DNA of 10,088 nt, taken from positions 1-10,088 of the forward strand of contig CAAGKL010000186.1 of the NCBI GenBank assembly GCA_900770405.1, written 5' to 3'. Source of the stretch: Clostridia bacterium. Lineage in GTDB: Bacteria > Bacillota > Clostridia > UBA1381. Shown here in pieces: positions 8,193-10,088 of this stretch. The translations under genes and the position numbers were made by a program. The notes under the pieces were generated by a model. The model did not search any database, had not been told where the DNA came from, and worked only from the letters and a program-made list of their open reading frames with translations. How positions within the stretch are numbered: the stretch's first letter is position 1; the number at the start of each line of letters is the position of its first letter.

Positions 8193-8200
8193 TCCTCCCT
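8193..8200 (-). promoter_or_regulatory. Ribosome binding site for the modular PL22-like gene
   Basis: The minus strand reads AGGGAGGA, 6 bases before the ATG at 8186. It is a strong Shine-Dalgarno match and fixes the start in front of a clear signal peptide. Confidence 0.75.
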
Positions 8201-8217
8201 ATTCTTTCGTTAATTTT

Positions 8218-8246
8218 ATTCTATCACCGCATACGGCCTAATTCAA
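8218..8246 (-). promoter_or_regulatory. Sigma-A type promoter for the modular PL22-like gene
   Basis: On the minus strand, -35 TTGAAT (8246-8241), a 17-base spacer and -10 TAGAAT (8223-8218). Transcription would start near 8211, leaving a leader of about 25 bases. The spacer contains the short dyad CCGCATACGG (8227-8236), a possible operator. Confidence 0.6.
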
Positions 8247-8364
8247 CTTCCAATTTTATGAAAACCGCACAGCGGCGCGACATTTTCACCAAAATACGCC
8301 ATATACGGCGGTTCGTTTTCGCAATTATGTCCGAGGCAATTATTTCTTTTCGCAAACCTGTCTA

Positions 8365-8394
8365 TTGACATTCACGGGATTTTACTTGTATAAT
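8365..8394 (+). promoter_or_regulatory. Consensus sigma-A promoter for the plus-strand modular gene
   Basis: Perfect -35 TTGACA (8365-8370) and perfect -10 TATAAT (8389-8394) with an 18-base spacer. Transcription would start near 8401, giving a leader of about 38 bases. Both hexamers match consensus, which predicts strong basal transcription unless a repressor acts. Confidence 0.8.
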
Positions 8395-8421
8395 GAGGGT
8401 AAGAAATAAACCGATATTAAC

Positions 8422-8428
8422 GGGAGGT
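8422..8428 (+). promoter_or_regulatory. Ribosome binding site for the plus-strand modular gene
   Basis: GGGAGGT lies 10 bases before the ATG at 8439. It is a strong Shine-Dalgarno match with slightly long spacing. The signal peptide begins directly at this ATG, which supports the start. Confidence 0.7.
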
Positions 8429-8438
8429 TCTCAAAGAT

Positions 8439-10088
8439 ATGGGAAAACTAAAAAGAGCTACGAGACTCATCGGTGCGCTGGTTCTGGGGATCACCTCGGT
8501 ATCACCGACACTTCCGGCGCACGCAGCGGATCTTGCTTCGGCAGAGCCCGCCGTATACACAAGCTACACCTTTGCAGATGCGCTCGCAAATGACAAGGCG
8601 GAGGGCGGCATTACCTTTTATTCGGGTATGACGCTCGAGGCGTGCGAGCCGAGCGCGGATACGCAAAATCTTGCTTGGATAAGCCGCGACGGCACCGGCG
8701 ATTTCGCCGTAATGCGCACCGAAAAGGACAGCAAGCCCTGCGTATTTACCACAACCTTCTGCCGTCCGCAGAGAAAGGACCGTCCCGTCACCGACGGCTT
8801 TGTGTGCCTTGAGGCGGGCAGCAAAATTACCACCGCAAACAAAAACTTGAGCTTTGATATAGATTATTTCGACGACATCGAGGGCGACCTTTCCCTTCTA
8901 TATGTAAACGGTTCGACAACCGGTAATTTCGGCAGAGCCAATACGGTAAAAACCGGCTCCGGCGAATGGAAAACCTTCTCGACCTCGGTGAGCAATGCGC
9001 ATTTTAACGGCAGCGCAACCACCGGTCTGGTTGACGGAAAGTGCGATTTCCGTATCGAAACAAAGCCCTCGAGTACATATGTTAGCCGCGTCGCGGTTTA
9101 CAACATAACAAAAGACGGTTTCGACGAGCTGACGGCGGCTGCCGATGCCATCGCGCTGCCCTTTGACGCCGAAACAGCTGTTTCCGAGGACTTCGCCCTC
9201 CCGACCGTCGGCGAAAACGGCACGGAAATCGTCTGGGAAAGCAATTCGTCCGCAGTTAAAATCAACGGCGGCAATGCGCAGATAACGCAGTCCAATTCGG
9301 AGCAAACGGTCGTTCTTGACGCATACGCGGTAAAAAATGACCGCTATATAAAAAGAAGCTTTGACATCACGGTTGCCCCCGAGGCTTACAAGCCGCGTGC
9401 ACTCACCTTCTCGGGCGAGACCTGGGGCGCGGCGGATGGCAAAAAGACCGTCAGCATAAGCGCGGAAAATGCCGACCTCAGCTCGGGCGTATGTATGCTC
9501 CTGCTCGTGTCGCGCGATAAGGCGACTGGCGAGCTGCGCGCGGTAAGCACCGCAAGCGAGCCGCTCGGCGAAAAAGACAGCTTTACGCTCACCGCCGAGG
9601 CAGAATTGTCCGACACTCTGGATTATTCCTGCTACATATGGGACGGCAACGGCATATCGCTCAAAAACGCGCCGCCGGCATCGGTCATTCCCGCGGTTGC
9701 AACAAAGAACCGCGCACTCGAGATTTCCTGGGACGCTGCGGCGGACGATTACGACGCGGTCGGCTCTTATACTATTCTGATCGACGGCAAGCAAGCGGCG
9801 CAGGTTCCCGCATCGAGCGACAAATCGGCGGCATACACCTACAAATTCAAGGGTGCAGCCGAAGCCACACCCTACAGCATCGCGGTAACAGCAACCGACA
9901 GCGCGGGGCTCACCTCGGTACCTGTTCCGGTCACGGCGGAGCTTGCAAAAATGGCGACAATTGACCTTGCAGACTGCGAAAACAGCTCGGGCGGCATCTC
10001 CTTCTCGCTGAACGAGACGGCAAGCGGCGGCGATAATTACTCGATTCCCGCGGAATATGACGGCATTGCCGGCAGACAGAATGTCAAC
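8439..10088 (+). CDS. Secreted modular protein with accessory domains only so far, 3' end off window
   Basis: The frame is open from the ATG at 8439 to the right edge (550 residues) and the C-terminus is missing. Residues 1-30 are a signal peptide (basic MGKLKR, hydrophobic core, AHA-A). Residues about 40-224 are an accessory module (IDYFD, LLYVNG, TGSGEWKT, AHFNG, CDFRIE) closely resembling the first modules of the two large minus-strand proteins. Residues about 230-313 resemble the 'atrophied' bacterial Ig domain (LPTVGENGTEIVWESNSSAV). Residues about 320-412 are an Ig-like domain ending in YIWDGNGISLKNAP, and about 415-500 an Fn3-like domain. From about 506 a further accessory module seems to begin. 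No catalytic domain or SLH motif is visible yet. By context it is probably another secreted pectin-related enzyme or binding protein, with its effector or anchor part beyond the window. It is divergent from the PL22-like gene and has a strong promoter. Confidence 0.9.
   Translation, partial: MGKLKRATRLIGALVLGITSVSPTLPAHAADLASAEPAVYTSYTFADALANDKAEGGITFYSGMTLEACEPSADTQNLAWISRDGTGDFAVMRTEKDSKPCVFTTTFCRPQRKDRPVTDGFVCLEAGSKITTANKNLSFDIDYFDDIEGDLSLLYVNGSTTGNFGRANTVKTGSGEWKTFSTSVSNAHFNGSATTGLVDGKCDFRIETKPSSTYVSRVAVYNITKDGFDELTAAADAIALPFDAETAVSEDFALPTVGENGTEIVWESNSSAVKINGGNAQITQSNSEQTVVLDAYAVKNDRYIKRSFDITVAPEAYKPRALTFSGETWGAADGKKTVSISAENADLSSGVCMLLLVSRDKATGELRAVSTASEPLGEKDSFTLTAEAELSDTLDYSCYIWDGNGISLKNAPPASVIPAVATKNRALEISWDAAADDYDAVGSYTILIDGKQAAQVPASSDKSAAYTYKFKGAAEATPYSIAVTATDSAGLTSVPVPVTAELAKMATIDLADCENSSGGISFSLNETASGGDNYSIPAEYDGIAGRQNVN

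Larger units (their letters stand above)
8187..8438. other. Divergent intergenic regulatory region
   Basis: These 252 bases separate two divergent genes and hold no convincing gene. They contain a promoter on each strand. Three short G+C-rich dyads lie in the left half (8227-8236, 8265-8275, 8297-8310). Repeated A+T-rich motifs sit just upstream of the plus-strand promoter: TTTTCGCAA at 8316-8324 and 8347-8355, and GCAATTAT at 8321-8328 and 8336-8343. No tRNA-like or riboswitch-like structure was recognised. Confidence 0.6.

Noticed and set aside
8393..8593. A short plus-strand frame starting at an ATG inside the TATAAT region
   Set aside because: The ATG overlaps the -10 box, has no ribosome binding site and is out of frame with the well-supported start at 8439.
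8898..9794. A 298-codon open frame on the minus strand
   Set aside because: It is antisense to the plus-strand modular gene, has no family features and has no Shine-Dalgarno sequence.
1..10088. CRISPR arrays, insertion sequences, tRNA or rRNA genes, phage genes
   Set aside because: No regular short direct repeats with spacers, transposase motifs, inverted terminal repeats or tRNA-like structures were seen. The only large-scale repetition is at the protein-module level.

Overview
The window looks like part of an extracellular pectin or rhamnogalacturonan degradation locus from a Gram-positive anaerobe of the Clostridia. I infer this from an S-layer homology (SLH) region, Sec signal peptides, purine-rich ribosome binding sites, sigma-A type promoters and the enzyme families present. 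A gut or rumen pectin degrader of the kind known for large SLH-bearing pectinolytic proteins (for example Monoglobus-like organisms) would fit, but the species cannot be read from the sequence. Base composition is uneven: some sampled 60-base lines in the middle of the second gene are about 32-43% G+C, while lines in the third gene reach about 70%.

Layout, left to right. (1) 1-1799, minus strand, cut by the left edge: a secreted protein with an accessory module, three SLH motifs and the start of an oligogalacturonate-lyase-like (PL22) beta-propeller. (2) 1827-4799, minus: a 990-residue secreted protein with an Ig-like domain, an Fn3-like domain, three copies of the accessory module and a C-terminal SGNH/GDSL esterase of the rhamnogalacturonan acetylesterase type. 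It lies 27 bases upstream of gene 1 and is probably co-transcribed with it. (3) 4800-4922: a spacer with a likely terminator for gene 3, a perfect 15-base palindrome and a promoter for gene 2. (4) 4923-8186, minus: a 1087-residue secreted protein with a PL22-like propeller flanked by accessory modules. (5) 8187-8438: a divergent intergenic region with a promoter on each strand. (6) 8439-10088, plus, cut by the right edge: a secreted protein showing only accessory domains so far.

The main feature beyond the enzymes is a roughly 150-190 residue module that recurs in every protein: eight complete copies and the likely start of a ninth. It has conserved blocks resembling (V/I)EY(F/Y)D...YN, TG(T/S)xxWK, F(N/S)xA and DFR(I/L), and looks like a beta-sandwich carbohydrate-binding or spacer module. 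In three proteins it follows the same Ig-like plus Fn3-like pair. I infer that the proteins work together outside the cell: an SLH-anchored PL22-like protein at the surface, a secreted esterase removing acetyl groups, a second secreted PL22-like protein acting on uronate oligomers, and shared modules targeting a common polymer. Both PL22-like proteins are unusual because characterised PL22 enzymes are mostly single-domain and intracellular.
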